NCBI RefSeq assembly: GCF_041320595.1
Contig: NZ_CP166625.1
Coordinates: 5,330,001-5,394,000 of the forward strand
Source: Pleomorphomonas sp. PLEO
GTDB taxonomy: Bacteria; Pseudomonadota; Alphaproteobacteria; Rhizobiales; Pleomorphomonadaceae
Reading direction: 5' to 3'
DNA length: 64,000 nucleotides
The notes under the pieces were generated by a model that saw only the letters and a list, made by a program, of their open reading frames with translations, ran no database searches and was not told the DNA's origin. The number at the start of each line of letters is the position of its first letter. The first letter of the stretch is position 1. The translations under genes and the position numbers were made by a program. This document shows, piece by piece, positions 8,765 through 18,532 of this stretch.

Positions 8765-11061
8765 GCCGGCTCCTGGGCTTGGTCCTCACGGGCGGCGGCG
8801 ACTGCCTCCGGCGGCCGTTCGGACGGTGGCGTCGCAACACGGCGGAGACGCAACGCATTCAAGGTCACAATCAGCGACGAGCCCGACATGGCGGCCGCGG
8901 CAATCAGCGGCGTGACGTAGCCAAGCACGGCGATCGGCACGGCAATCAGATTGTAGACCACCGCCGTCCAGAGATTCTGCTTCATCAGGCGATAGGCAGC
9001 GCGAGAAACGTCGAGGGCGACCACGACCGGCTTCAGATGGTCGCCGAGGAAGACAGCGTCCGACGCCGCCTGCGCCAAGTGGGCAGCGGAGACGGGTGAC
9101 AACGATACGTGAGCGGCGGCGAGCGAGGGAGCGTCGTTGAGACCGTCGCCGACCATCAGCACCCTTTGTCCCTTCGCCTTCAGCGCGTCGAGCCGGGCGA
9201 TCTTGCCGGCCGGGTCAATCTCGGCCTGCCAGTCGGAAATGCCAAGCTTTTCCGCCACGGCGGCAACAGCCGTCGCACGGTCGCCGGAAAGAATCATCAG
9301 GCCATAACCCTTGGCCCGGAGCTCCGCGGCAACTTCAACGGCGTCCGCCTTGAGACGCTGAGCAAAGGCGAACACCGCCGTCTGATCGCCATCCGAGAAA
9401 GCGATCAGCGAAGCGTCGGGATAGGCCGCACGCACTGGATCTCCAAGCGCGTCGCCAATGCCACAAAAGGAAAGCGAGCCGAGCCGCAAGGTCCGTCCCG
9501 CCAGATCCGCCTCGACGCCCTCACCGGTTATCTCACGCGAACCGTCGATGGTGCCGGTCGTGCCGGACGCGCGCGACAGCGCCTCGGCAAGCGGGTGCCG
9601 GCTCGCGCGGGCCAGGCGACCGGCAAGGTCGAGCACGTCGTCGGACACATCGCCTCGGTTGGCCAACAATGGCTCGGGGCTGGTCAGCGTTCCCGTCTTG
9701 TCGAAGACGATGGTGTCGACGCGAGCGAGACGCTCGATGGCGTCGCCCGCATTGAGCAAAATTCCATTGCGGAAGAATCGCCCCGCCGCCGTCACCTGCA
9801 CCGCCGGTATGGCGAGTGCGAGCGCGCAGGGGCAAGTGATGATCAGGACTGCGATGGCGTTGATTAGCGCCGTATGCCAACCGGCACCGGCGATCAGCCA
9901 CCCGGCGGCGGTGAGGAATGCCGAGGAATGAACGACCGGGGCATAGGCACGGGCGGCGCGATCGGCCAGACGGAGTGCACCGGATTTCGCTGATTGAGCC
10001 TCACTAATCAGCCGCTCGATTTCGGCCATCAGCGTGCCCTCGACAGCAGCGGTGACCACAATCGTCAGAAGACCGGCGCCGTTCAGCGTACCGGCATGCA
10101 CGATATCACCTGGAGCGACCAGCGCCGGTAGTGTTTCGCCAGTGACCAGGCTGCGGTCGACATCGGAACGACCGGAGAGCACTTCGCCATCGACGGGAAC
10201 CCTCTCTCCGGGCCGCACCACCACGATATCGCCGGGGCGAACGGCGCTGAGGGGAACCCGGACCAGGCTATCGCCGTCTCCGCGCTTCAGCGCCGAGTCG
10301 GCACGCAGAGTCGCCAGCGTCTCAGCCTCCACCGCTGTGCGCCGGCGCATGTTCTCGTCGAGGAAGCGACCGAGCAGCAGGAAGAACAGCAGCATAAGCG
10401 CGCTGTCGAAATAGGCCTCAAGGGCGTGGGTCAGCGTATTGAAGATGGAAAGGCCCATGGCGAGGCAGACGCCGATCGAAATGGGCACATCCATGTTGAG
10501 CGAGCGGCGACGGATGGCGGCGAAGGCACTTCGAAAGAAGGGCCGCGCGGCGTAGGCCACCGTCGGAAGCGCGACGAGCGCACTCATGAAATGGAAGAAA
10601 TCTCGCGTCTCCGGCGTGATGTCGGTGACATTGCCGGACCACACAGCAACCGACATCAGCATGACGTTCATGGCGCCAAAGCCGGCGACGCCCATGCATT
10701 TCAAAAGCTCCCGTGCCTCAGCGGAGCGGTTGTCGCGCTGCAAGGCCGGATCGAAGGGTTGGGCCGGGTAACCAATCGCCGACATACGGTCCAGCACGGC
10801 GCGCGGCGTGACCTTGTCCGGCGAAAAGACCACGGAGGTACGGCGGCTGCTGACATTGACGCGCGCGCGCACTATTCCCGGCAAGCGACGGAGACCGCGT
10901 TCGATATCAGTCAGGCAGGCGGCGCAGGTGATGCCATCGACTGCAAGTTCCATGCGGCGGGTGCCGTCGCGGTCGGCCACCGTGTAGGCGTCCCAATCGT
11001 GATCAACGGGCTGTCCCGCCGGAGCGGCTTCGAGGGGACCGACATCCACCGCTATGTTCAC
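8761..11061 (-). CDS. ccoI: Copper-transporting P1B-type ATPase CcoI
   Basis: This 766-aa copper P-type ATPase (also called FixI) moves copper across the inner membrane for the CuB centre of cbb3 oxidase. An N-terminal heavy-metal domain carries GITCAAC. The channel motif CPC is in ITCPCALALAIP, the phosphorylation site is DKTGTLT, and the hinge is MVGDGLNDAPSL. The start is a GTG at 11061 with AGGGAG upstream. It lies 14 bp after ccoH and overlaps ccoS, within ccoGHIS. Confidence 0.96.
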   Translation of the reverse strand: MNIAVDVGPLEAAPAGQPVDHDWDAYTVADRDGTRRMELAVDGITCAACLTDIERGLRRLPGIVRARVNVSSRRTSVVFSPDKVTPRAVLDRMSAIGYPAQPFDPALQRDNRSAEARELLKCMGVAGFGAMNVMLMSVAVWSGNVTDITPETRDFFHFMSALVALPTVAYAARPFFRSAFAAIRRRSLNMDVPISIGVCLAMGLSIFNTLTHALEAYFDSALMLLFFLLLGRFLDENMRRRTAVEAETLATLRADSALKRGDGDSLVRVPLSAVRPGDIVVVRPGERVPVDGEVLSGRSDVDRSLVTGETLPALVAPGDIVHAGTLNGAGLLTIVVTAAVEGTLMAEIERLISEAQSAKSGALRLADRAARAYAPVVHSSAFLTAAGWLIAGAGWHTALINAIAVLIITCPCALALAIPAVQVTAAGRFFRNGILLNAGDAIERLARVDTIVFDKTGTLTSPEPLLANRGDVSDDVLDLAGRLARASRHPLAEALSRASGTTGTIDGSREITGEGVEADLAGRTLRLGSLSFCGIGDALGDPVRAAYPDASLIAFSDGDQTAVFAFAQRLKADAVEVAAELRAKGYGLMILSGDRATAVAAVAEKLGISDWQAEIDPAGKIARLDALKAKGQRVLMVGDGLNDAPSLAAAHVSLSPVSAAHLAQAASDAVFLGDHLKPVVVALDVSRAAYRLMKQNLWTAVVYNLIAVPIAVLGYVTPLIAAAAMSGSSLIVTLNALRLRRVATPPSERPPEAVAAAREDQAQEPA

Positions 11062-11075
11062 GGTATCTCCCTTCG

Positions 11076-11585
11076 TCAGCGGACGAGGCGGAGCTGGTTG
11101 TGACTCAAGAACATCCGCTCATTGCCCTTATAGGCCTCGATGGTCAGCTCCCACATGCCGGCCTGAACCTTCGGTAGCACCGTGCGATAGGTACCACTCG
11201 CCACCTCCGGCAGACTGGCCGAATGATCATTGTTCGGATCGACGGCATGGATCAAGCTGGCCCGAACGTCGAGCCCGTGGAGATCGGCTCCCGCCTTGTC
11301 ACGAAAATGGATCTCAACCGAGGCGTCGTCGCCCACCGGCCGGACGGCGGCATCCACCGTCCATCCGCGTTCCGCCTGGGCTTTACCCGCCTGAACCTCG
11401 CCTTCAAACTCCTGACCGGCCTTGTAGCTCGATTCCACCTCAAGGCCAGGGAAGGTCGACTCTGCGAAATAGACAAAGGCCCCATTCACTGCGAACACCA
11501 CGCCAAAGAAGGCGAACAGCCAAAGAAAGACGCCTCTCCCAGTCAGGCGGCGGCCACGGGCGACGTCCTCGGAGGTAGCAGTCAT
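11076..11585 (-). CDS. ccoH: cbb3 oxidase assembly protein CcoH (FixH family)
   Basis: The 169-aa protein has a single N-terminal membrane helix (GVFLWLFAFFGVVFAVNGAF) with a periplasmic domain typical of FixH (YKAGQEFEGEVQAGKAQAERGW). CcoH binds the oxidase subunits during assembly. ATG at 11585 is chosen because AAGGAG lies just upstream; a longer in-frame start at 11615 has no such site. It is between ccoG and ccoI in the usual order. Confidence 0.94.
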   Translation of the reverse strand: MTATSEDVARGRRLTGRGVFLWLFAFFGVVFAVNGAFVYFAESTFPGLEVESSYKAGQEFEGEVQAGKAQAERGWTVDAAVRPVGDDASVEIHFRDKAGADLHGLDVRASLIHAVDPNNDHSASLPEVASGTYRTVLPKVQAGMWELTIEAYKGNERMFLSHNQLRLVR

Positions 11586-11673
11586 TCGGTTGGTCTCCTT
11601 CTGGGTCAAGACCAAGCATCCGCCTTTTGCGAGATGTTCGCAACCTTGCAGACGCTACTCCGGCGGGGTCGGC

Positions 11674-13128
11674 TCAGTTGGGAGCCGCGGTTTTAAAGAA
11701 GTCGGACGTGGAGGCTTTCTCACCGTTGTCGGTGTCGACGATGTAGAACTCGATCGGTGTCGATGCCGGCAGCACAATGCCGTTCGGCACCATGACCAGC
11801 ACACGCAGCTCGCGCGTCGTGTCGGCCGCGACCTCGACCACCGGCTTGCCACTGGCGGCGGCTACGCCCTGAGCTTCCAGCGTAAAGCCTTCCGGGAGGC
11901 CGGACACGGTCAGCGCGAAGTGCCGTTCGTGCGGACGCTTGTTGATGAGGCGCACCGTATAGCCGTTACGGGTGCCGCCATCGGACAGGTTGACGTAGAG
12001 CGGATTGCGGTCATGCAAGACGCTGACACCCTGGAAGGCACGATTGGCGAGCGTGTAGATCATAAAGCCGCCGATGAGGACGATCAGCGCCGCATAAAGC
12101 ACGGTGCGCGGCCGCACGATGCGATAGATCGGCGGCTTGCCCTCGCTGCGACGGGCGATGTTCATGTCTGTATCGTAGCCGATCAGCCCTGGCTCACGGC
12201 CAACCTTGTGCATCACGGTATCGCAGGCGTCGATGCAAAGGCCGCATTGAATACAGCCGAGCTGAAGGCCTTCTCGAATATCCACGCCGGTGGGGCAAAC
12301 CTGGACACACGCCTTGCAGTCGATGCAGTCACCAACCGCTTCGCCCGCCGCCTTAGCCCGCTCACCGATCCTCACAGATTTGCGGGGCTCACCTCGGTCG
12401 GTGCGATAGGTCACATTGAGCGCCCACTCATCGGTCAGCGCTGCCTGGATACGCGGCCACGGGCACATGTAGAGGCAGACCTGCTCGCGCATGAAGCCGG
12501 CCAGCGAGTAGGTGGTGAAGGTCAGAATGCCGATCCAGATGTAAACGATCGGCGCGGCGTTGCCGGTAAACACGTCCTTCACGATGGTCGGCGCATCGCC
12601 GAAATAGAGCACCCAGGCGCCACCCGTACCAACCGCGATCAACAGCCAGATGACGTGCTTTGCCGACTTGCGCATAAATTTACCGGCGCTCATCGGCGCA
12701 CGGTCCATCAGGATGCGGTCGCGACGATCACCTTCGATCCAGCGCTCAACGGCGAAAAAGAGGTCGGTCCAAACAGTCTGCGGACAGAGATAGCCGCACC
12801 AGATGCGGCCGGCCACCGCGTTCATCAGGAACAGGGCGATGGAAGCGAGCACGAGCAGGCCCGTGAGATAATAAACCTCCTGCGGCCATATCTCGACGCC
12901 AAAGAAATAGGCCTTGCGGCCGGCCATGTCGATCAGCACCGCCTGGCCCGGTGCGTCCGGGCCGCGATCCCAACGGATAAAGGGCAGAAAATAGTAGATG
13001 CCGAGCGTGATGATCAGCACGGACCATTTGATGGTCCTGAGACGGCCACTGACCGCCGCCGGATAGTTCTTCTTGGCAGCAGCGTAATAGTTGTCGCCAC
13101 CGGTCGTCACGTTCTCGTCGACCCGCAT
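11674..13128 (-). CDS. ccoG: cbb3 oxidase accessory protein CcoG, polyferredoxin
   Basis: The 484-aa membrane protein (FixG) has about five hydrophobic helices and two [4Fe-4S] cluster motifs (CIDCKACVQVCPTGVDI and CIQCGLCIDACDTVMHK). The C-terminal FixG Ig-like domain follows. CcoG acts in the delivery or reduction of copper during oxidase assembly. The segment GYLCPQTVWTDLF is diagnostic. It opens the ccoGHIS run, 206 bp downstream of ccoP. Confidence 0.96.
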   Translation of the reverse strand: MRVDENVTTGGDNYYAAAKKNYPAAVSGRLRTIKWSVLIITLGIYYFLPFIRWDRGPDAPGQAVLIDMAGRKAYFFGVEIWPQEVYYLTGLLVLASIALFLMNAVAGRIWCGYLCPQTVWTDLFFAVERWIEGDRRDRILMDRAPMSAGKFMRKSAKHVIWLLIAVGTGGAWVLYFGDAPTIVKDVFTGNAAPIVYIWIGILTFTTYSLAGFMREQVCLYMCPWPRIQAALTDEWALNVTYRTDRGEPRKSVRIGERAKAAGEAVGDCIDCKACVQVCPTGVDIREGLQLGCIQCGLCIDACDTVMHKVGREPGLIGYDTDMNIARRSEGKPPIYRIVRPRTVLYAALIVLIGGFMIYTLANRAFQGVSVLHDRNPLYVNLSDGGTRNGYTVRLINKRPHERHFALTVSGLPEGFTLEAQGVAAASGKPVVEVAADTTRELRVLVMVPNGIVLPASTPIEFYIVDTDNGEKASTSDFFKTAAPN

Positions 13129-13280
13129 GTTGCCTTCGTCTCCCGGAGACCGCCTTTTTCGTCTAGCAGTCGATCATATAAGCAATTGCCTCTATTATTA
13201 GCACATTAGCATAAAAAAGACCGAAGAACGAACCGCGAATTCGACAATGCCGTCCTGCCCTCACCGGGCCTTTCGACAGA

Positions 13281-13309
13281 CGACGGCGGGCATTGATTGC
13301 CCACCGTCG
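13281..13309 (-). terminator. Hairpin between ccoP and ccoG
   Basis: A 12-bp stem with one mismatch (CGACGGCGGGCA against TGCCCACCGTCG) and a 5-nt loop lies just after the ccoP stop. No T-run follows on the ccoP strand, so it may act as a partial terminator or an RNA-stabilising element that sets the ratio of oxidase to assembly proteins. Confidence 0.5.
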
Positions 13310-13334
13310 CTCCCGTTCCACTGAAGGCTTAGGA

Positions 13335-14201
13335 TCAAGTACCGCCGCCGAGGTCGTGAACATAGATCGCCAGCGACTTGATGGTCACCGGATCGAGCTT
13401 GCCACCCCATGTCGGCATGACGCCCCGATGGGCATGGGTGATCGTGTTGATCACCGACGCTTCATCGCCGCCATAGAGCCAAACCTTGTCGGTGAGGTTG
13501 GGCGCACCCAACTCATGGCTGCCCTTGGCGTCTTCCCCGTGGCAGCTGGTGCAGTTCTCGGCGAAGATCTGCTTACCCGCCTCGACGTCGGCACCCTTGA
13601 CGGAACTGCCCGACAGCGACAGCACGAAGCCGGCGACGTTGCGGATTTGCTTGGCATCAAGCAGGCCATCTTCACCGAAGCGCGGCATGTCGTTCATGCG
13701 CGTGTCCGGGCTGGTCGAGCGAACGCCGACGGTGATGGTGTGCTCGATGTCGGTCAGAGTGCCGCCCCACAGCCAGTCGTCATCCTGCAAGTTGGGATAA
13801 CCCTTGGAGCCGGTCGCGCCGGAACCATGACAAGGGGCGCAGTTGTCGCCGAAGGCGGCGCGGCCCTGCGCCATGGCGAATTCCAGCATCTTGGGATCGT
13901 TCTTGATCTGATCGAGGCTGGCATTGGCGAGCCCCTTGCCCACCTCAGCGCGCGCGGCCTGACCGGCCTGGGTCTCGGCAAGCGCCGAAGCCCGTTGCGA
14001 GTGGCCGAGCAGCCCCTTGGAATAACTCGAGACAAGCGGAACCGCCGGGTAGACAAAGGCGTAGCCGATCGCAAAGACGATGCAGGCGTAGAACACCCAA
14101 AGCCACCAGCGCGGCAGCGGGTTGTTCAGTTCCTTGATCCCGTCCCACTCGTGGCCGGTGGTCGCCACGCCAGTGACCTTGTCGATTTCCTCATGAGCCA
14201 T
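13335..14201 (-). CDS. ccoP: cbb3 oxidase subunit III, dihaem cytochrome c CcoP
   Basis: The 288-aa subunit has N-terminal membrane helix WWLWVFYACIVFAIGYAFVY and two haem c sites, CAPCH near residue 124 and CTSCH near residue 220. It passes electrons from cytochrome bc1 toward the CcoO haem. The N-terminal HEWDGIKELNNPLPRWW motif is typical of CcoP. It starts 3 bp after the ccoQ stop, in ccoNOQP. Confidence 0.97.
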   Translation of the reverse strand: MAHEEIDKVTGVATTGHEWDGIKELNNPLPRWWLWVFYACIVFAIGYAFVYPAVPLVSSYSKGLLGHSQRASALAETQAGQAARAEVGKGLANASLDQIKNDPKMLEFAMAQGRAAFGDNCAPCHGSGATGSKGYPNLQDDDWLWGGTLTDIEHTITVGVRSTSPDTRMNDMPRFGEDGLLDAKQIRNVAGFVLSLSGSSVKGADVEAGKQIFAENCTSCHGEDAKGSHELGAPNLTDKVWLYGGDEASVINTITHAHRGVMPTWGGKLDPVTIKSLAIYVHDLGGGT

Positions 14202-14204
14202 GGC

Positions 14205-14360
14205 TCAATCCTCCTCAAGCGGGATCTGCGCGGCGTGGTCGAACTTCGTCTTGTTCTTAGGCCAGAGCGCGTAGACGCAAATGGCCGCAAAGATCAGGAA
14301 GAAGTACAGAAGCCCGCTCTGTTGGGCAAAGATGGCAACCTGTTCATAGCTGAAGTCCAT
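14205..14360 (-). CDS. ccoQ: cbb3 oxidase subunit CcoQ
   Basis: This is a 51-aa single-helix protein read directly from the gap between ccoO and ccoP. It starts MDFSYEQVAIFAQQSG, continues into a hydrophobic helix, and has the CcoQ signature YALWPKNK after it, ending in an acidic tail. CcoQ stabilises the cbb3 complex. Spacing (9 bp after ccoO, 3 bp before ccoP) fits the invariant NOQP order. Confidence 0.93.
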   Translation of the reverse strand: MDFSYEQVAIFAQQSGLLYFFLIFAAICVYALWPKNKTKFDHAAQIPLEED

Positions 14361-14369
14361 GGCTCCACC

Positions 14370-15101
14370 TCAACGCAGGTTGGCTTTGTCATCGTAGGTC
14401 GAGAAATCGACCAACGTGCCAAGCATCTGAAGATAAGCGATCAGCGCATCCATCTCGCTGAGCTTGTTCGGATTGCCGTCAAAATCGCGCACCACCGCCT
14501 TGGGATAGCGGGCGAGCAGAGCATCAGCTGTACCGTCCGGGCTCACCTGCGCCTTGAGGTCGGCCGTGGCGTTGGCGATCTCCTCGTCGGTGTAGGGCAC
14601 CCCTTCAAGCCGCAGCGTCTTCATGTCTTCGCCGATGCGCTCCCCCTTGAGCGGCGCTTCCTTCAGGAAAGCGTAGGGCGGCATGACGGAGGCCGGCACT
14701 ACCGAGCGCGGGTCGGTCAGATGGGCGACGTGCCAATCATCGGAGTACTTGCCTCCGACACGGGCAAGATCAGGCCCCGTCCGCTTCGACCCCCACTGGA
14801 ACGGGTGATCGTACTGGCTCTCGGCCGCCAACGAGAAATGGCCGTAGCGCTCGATCTCGTCGCGCATCGGGCGGATCATCTGACTGTGGCAGAGATAGCA
14901 GCCTTCGCGAACGAAGATGTTGCGGCCCGCGAGCTCCAGCGGCGAGTAGGGACGCATCCCCGTCACCGTTTCTATGGTGCTCTTGAGGTAGAACAACGGC
15001 ACGATCTCGACCAGGCCACCGATAGCCACCACGATCAGAATACCGATCAGGAGGACGATGGAGTTCCGTTCGAACACCACATGCTTTTGCATGAGACTCA
15101 T
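14370..15101 (-). CDS. ccoO: cbb3 oxidase subunit II, monohaem cytochrome c CcoO
   Basis: The 243-aa protein has an N-terminal membrane anchor ([20 protein letters not shown]), the family stretch [11 protein letters not shown]-like region [20 protein letters not shown], and haem c motif CYLCH. It carries electrons from CcoP to the catalytic subunit CcoN. A strong AAGGAG site lies before the ATG at 15101. It is 11 bp downstream of ccoN. Confidence 0.97.
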   Translation of the reverse strand: MSLMQKHVVFERNSIVLLIGILIVVAIGGLVEIVPLFYLKSTIETVTGMRPYSPLELAGRNIFVREGCYLCHSQMIRPMRDEIERYGHFSLAAESQYDHPFQWGSKRTGPDLARVGGKYSDDWHVAHLTDPRSVVPASVMPPYAFLKEAPLKGERIGEDMKTLRLEGVPYTDEEIANATADLKAQVSPDGTADALLARYPKAVVRDFDGNPNKLSEMDALIAYLQMLGTLVDFSTYDDKANLR

Positions 15102-15112
15102 CAGTCGTCTCC

Positions 15113-16765
15113 TTACTCGGCCGGAGCCAGAGCCACGTCAGCGGCAGGTTTCTCGGCTTCGCCATGGCGAATGGTGAGATAAAGGTTGACCGCCATGATC
15201 ACCGCGCCGCTCAGGAAGAGGATGCCGCCCAACGCACGGATGACGTAGTAGGGGTGCATCGCCTCGACCGTTTCGACGAAGGAATACTGCAGGAAACCGA
15301 GGTTGGTGTAGGCGCGCCACATCAGGCCCTGCATGATACCCGACACCCACATGGAGGTGATGTAGAGCACGATGCCGAGCGTCGAGATCCAGAAGTGCCA
15401 GTCGACCAGCTTCAAGGAGTAAACGTCCCGCTTGCCGTAGATCCAGGGAACCAGGCAGTAGAGCGCACCGAATGAGACGTAGCCGACCCAGCCGAGAGCG
15501 CCCGAATGCACATGGCCGATGGTCCAGTCGGTGTAGTGGCTGAGCGAGTTGACCGACTTGATCGACATCAGCGGTCCCTCGAAGGTCGACATGCCATAGA
15601 AGGCGACCGACACCACGAGGAGACGCAACACCGGATCGGTGCGGAGCTTGTCCCAGGCACCGCTCAGCGTCATCAGACCGTTGATCATGCCACCCCAGGA
15701 CGGCATCCACAGCATCACCGAGAACACCATGCCGAGCGTCGAAGCCCACTCGGGCAGCGCGGTATAATGGAGATGATGGGGACCGGCCCAGATATAGAGG
15801 AAGATCAGCGCCCAGAAGTGGATGATCGACAACCGGTAGGAATAGACCGGCCGATTGGCCCGCTTCGGCACGAAATAATACATGATGGCGAGGAAGCCGG
15901 CGGTGAGGAAGAAGCCCACCGCGTTATGGCCGTACCACCACTGCACCATGGCGTCCTGCACGCCCGACCAGACGACATAGGACTTGGAACCAAAGAAGCT
16001 GACCGGCACCGCCGCGTTGTTGACGATGTGCAGCATGGCGATGGTGACGATAAACGCCAGATAGAACCAGTTCGCCACGTAGATGTGGGGCTCCTTGCGC
16101 CGCCACAGCGTCGCCAGGAAGATCAGCAGATAGGCGACCCAGACGATGGTCAGCCAAAGATCGGCGTACCACTCCGGCTCGGCGTATTCCTTACCCTGGC
16201 CAACGCCCAGCACATAGCCCGTACCGGCAAGCACGATGAACACGTTGTAGCCGAGGATGACGAACCATGGCGTGACGAGGCCCGGCATACGGGCCCGGCT
16301 GGTGCGCTGCACGACATAGAAGGATGTCGCGAGCAGCACGTTACCGCCAAAGGCGAAAATCACCGCCGACGTGTGCAGGGGCCGGAGACGACCGAAGGTG
16401 GTCCAGGGAAGGCCAAGATTGAGAACCGGATAGGCCAGTTCCAGGGCGATCCAAATGCCCACCGAGAAGCCGGCGAGCCCCCAGAACATGGCAGCGATCG
16501 AGGCGAACTTGATCGGGCCGAGGTTGTAGTTCGGCTTGCCGTTGATCTCGTCCGGTTCAACCCTTCCGTCACGGTCGATGAACGACCTCACGATCAGGAA
16601 GATGCCGGCCGCCGACGCAATGGCGCCAATGGTGGCATGAAAGGCAAATACCGGATCCACCGCCTTGCCGGCGGCCAGAACGCAATAGAGAAAGAGCAGC
16701 CCCAGGAAAACCGAATAACCGGTCTCCTCGAGCGACATCAGAGGTTTGGCCCTCAACGCCGTCAT
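15113..16765 (-). CDS. ccoN: cbb3 oxidase catalytic subunit I CcoN
   Basis: The 550-aa haem-copper oxidase subunit has about twelve to fourteen membrane helices. Haem and copper ligand regions are visible ([71 protein letters not shown]). It reduces oxygen with high affinity and conserves energy at the inner membrane. The gene starts ccoNOQP, with a palindromic FNR/FixK-type site 149 bp upstream of its ATG. Confidence 0.97.
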   Translation of the reverse strand: MTALRAKPLMSLEETGYSVFLGLLFLYCVLAAGKAVDPVFAFHATIGAIASAAGIFLIVRSFIDRDGRVEPDEINGKPNYNLGPIKFASIAAMFWGLAGFSVGIWIALELAYPVLNLGLPWTTFGRLRPLHTSAVIFAFGGNVLLATSFYVVQRTSRARMPGLVTPWFVILGYNVFIVLAGTGYVLGVGQGKEYAEPEWYADLWLTIVWVAYLLIFLATLWRRKEPHIYVANWFYLAFIVTIAMLHIVNNAAVPVSFFGSKSYVVWSGVQDAMVQWWYGHNAVGFFLTAGFLAIMYYFVPKRANRPVYSYRLSIIHFWALIFLYIWAGPHHLHYTALPEWASTLGMVFSVMLWMPSWGGMINGLMTLSGAWDKLRTDPVLRLLVVSVAFYGMSTFEGPLMSIKSVNSLSHYTDWTIGHVHSGALGWVGYVSFGALYCLVPWIYGKRDVYSLKLVDWHFWISTLGIVLYITSMWVSGIMQGLMWRAYTNLGFLQYSFVETVEAMHPYYVIRALGGILFLSGAVIMAVNLYLTIRHGEAEKPAADVALAPAE

Positions 16766-16913
16766 GTTCGTCGCCCCGCTTCTGTCGGAGATCGCCTGCC
16801 GTAGCCGACAGGCGCCTCGCCTCGCCCGTTTGCCGACACCCCCGGCATCCCCACCCCGGACCGTCGCGTCCAGAGCACGGGAAACAACCTAGTGGGGTCT
16901 ACGCACACCAGCT

Positions 16914-16927
16914 TTGACAAAGGTCAA
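16914..16927. promoter_or_regulatory. FNR/FixK-type box upstream of ccoNOQP
   Basis: TTGACAAAGGTCAA is a TTGAC-N4-GTCAA palindrome fitting the degenerate FixK/FNR consensus TTGA(T/C)-N4-(A/G)TCAA. It is 149 bp upstream of the ccoN start and 230 bp from hemN, so ccoN is the likelier target. Confidence 0.75.
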
Positions 16928-17109
16928 AGCCAATCTGGGAATAAACGGGGTTTACCGTAGTTCAAGACGTTTTGCCTATATCAAAATGGACTAATTTTAA
17001 TGTGCGATACGAGCCAGACGGCGGCCGTTGCAAGCGAGACGGTTCAGGAGGCAGATACCCGTCCGCTGAGATGGCGATGGCCGACTGATTCGGCTCAATG
17101 CCGCAAAGT

Positions 17110-17123
17110 TTGACGCCGATCAA
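17110..17123. promoter_or_regulatory. FNR/FixK box upstream of hemN
   Basis: TTGACGCCGATCAA matches the FNR/FixK consensus (TTGAC-N4-ATCAA). It ends 34 bp before the hemN ATG at 17158. This is close for an activator site, so either the leader is very short or binding here represses. Confidence 0.75.
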
Positions 17124-17157
17124 TGTCTGAGCCGGCTGTCGGCGCCAAGGATTGGGT

Positions 17158-18519
17158 ATGACCTACCAGGACGAAGCCGTTTCGCTCGAAACCCTGATCC
17201 GCGCAACGGTACCGCGCTATACCTCGTATCCGACGGCGCCGCATTTTTCAGCCGATGTCGGACCGGACACCTATGGCGATTTCCTCGACCGGGCGGCGGC
17301 GGACAACGGCCCCATCTCGCTCTACGTCCACATCCCCTTCTGCCATTCGATCTGCCATTACTGCGGCTGCACCACCAAGGCGAGCCGCCGCTACGCGCCG
17401 ATCGAGGCTTATGTCGAGGTCCTGAGGTCGGAGATTGCCATGGTGGCGGCGCGGATCGGGCGCCGGGCCGTGTCGCACATCCATTGGGGCGGCGGCACAC
17501 CCAACCTGCTTTCCGCCGCCGCCTTTGAGGCGATCGTCGGCGACTTCCATCGCTTCTTTGATATCGGGCCGGAAACCGAGCATGCCATCGAGCTCGATCC
17601 GCGCCATCTCGGCGAAGGGCGAGCACGTTTTCTTGCCAGCATCGGCGTCAACCGCGCTAGTCTTGGCGTGCAGGACTTCGACCCAAGCGTTCAGGCAGCG
17701 ATCGGCCGCATCCAGCCGGCGGAAACGGTGTCCGCCGCCGTCGAGCAACTGAGGGACGCCGGCATCTCCTCCCTGAGCTTCGACCTGATTTACGGTTTGC
17801 CGGAACAGAGTGCCTCCTCCATCCGACGCACCGTCGAAACGGCGATCGCACTTGCGCCCGACCGCATCTCGCTGTTCGGCTACGCCCATGTTCCCTGGTT
17901 CCGCGCCAACCAGAAACTGATCGACGTTTCCAAGTTACCGGGAAGCGAACAGCGGCTCGAACTCGAGCGGGCAGCCCACGGCGCGATCGCGGCGGCGGGT
18001 TATGCGCCAATCGGTATCGATCATTTTGCACAACCGAGCGACGCCATGGCCGTGGCATTGTCGAAGCGGACGCTCCGCCGCAACTTCCAGGGCTACACCA
18101 CCGACCGCGCCGACACGCTGATCGGCTTCGGCGCCTCGTCGATCGGCCGGACGCCGGCCGGGTATGCGCAAAACGTCACGGATACGGGCAATTGGCGCGA
18201 ACGCATCGTCGGTGGCCATTTCGCAACCGAGCGCGGGCGCGTCCTGACGCCCGAAGACCGGCTCAGGGCCGACGTGATTGAGCAAATCCTCTGCTTCTAC
18301 GACGTCGACCTCTCGGCCACCGCGGCACGCCACGGTGCCGATGCCGCCACTTTCTCGGCCGACCTCGACAAACTGGCGCCGCTACTTGGCGCCGGCTGGG
18401 TGGTCGCTGACGACGGCCGGCTTGTCATCACGCGCCATGCCGCCGAGTTGGCGCGCCTCGTCGCCTCCGCCTTCGATGCCTACCTCGGCGCGGGCGGGCG
18501 GCATTCGGTGGCGGTATAG
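17158..18519 (+). CDS. hemN: Oxygen-independent coproporphyrinogen III oxidase
   Basis: This 453-aa radical-SAM enzyme converts coproporphyrinogen III to protoporphyrinogen IX without oxygen. The cluster motif is CHSICHYCGC (CX3CX2CXC) in HIPFCHSICHYCGCTTK, followed by HWGGGTPNLL and EIDPRHL-like ELDPRHLGEGRA; the C-terminal HemN domain is complete. The N-terminal PRYTSYPTAPHFS is typical of genuine HemN rather than HemW. The ATG at 17158 is preferred over TTG at 17152. Together with hemA it supplies haem for the oxidase under low oxygen. Confidence 0.95.
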   Translation: MTYQDEAVSLETLIRATVPRYTSYPTAPHFSADVGPDTYGDFLDRAAADNGPISLYVHIPFCHSICHYCGCTTKASRRYAPIEAYVEVLRSEIAMVAARIGRRAVSHIHWGGGTPNLLSAAAFEAIVGDFHRFFDIGPETEHAIELDPRHLGEGRARFLASIGVNRASLGVQDFDPSVQAAIGRIQPAETVSAAVEQLRDAGISSLSFDLIYGLPEQSASSIRRTVETAIALAPDRISLFGYAHVPWFRANQKLIDVSKLPGSEQRLELERAAHGAIAAAGYAPIGIDHFAQPSDAMAVALSKRTLRRNFQGYTTDRADTLIGFGASSIGRTPAGYAQNVTDTGNWRERIVGGHFATERGRVLTPEDRLRADVIEQILCFYDVDLSATAARHGADAATFSADLDKLAPLLGAGWVVADDGRLVITRHAAELARLVASAFDAYLGAGGRHSVAV

Positions 18520-18532
18520 CCGGCAGACCGGC

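Larger units (their letters stand above)
16766..17157. other. Divergent regulatory region, ccoN / hemN
   Basis: These 392 bp carry no convincing gene. Two FNR/FixK-type palindromes lie here, one serving each divergent gene. The middle (about 16970-17000) is AT-rich compared with the surroundings. Confidence 0.7.

Noticed and set aside
13293-15182. A 629-residue plus-strand frame over ccoP, ccoQ and ccoO
   Set aside because: It is antisense to cbb3 oxidase genes whose haem motifs are unambiguous.
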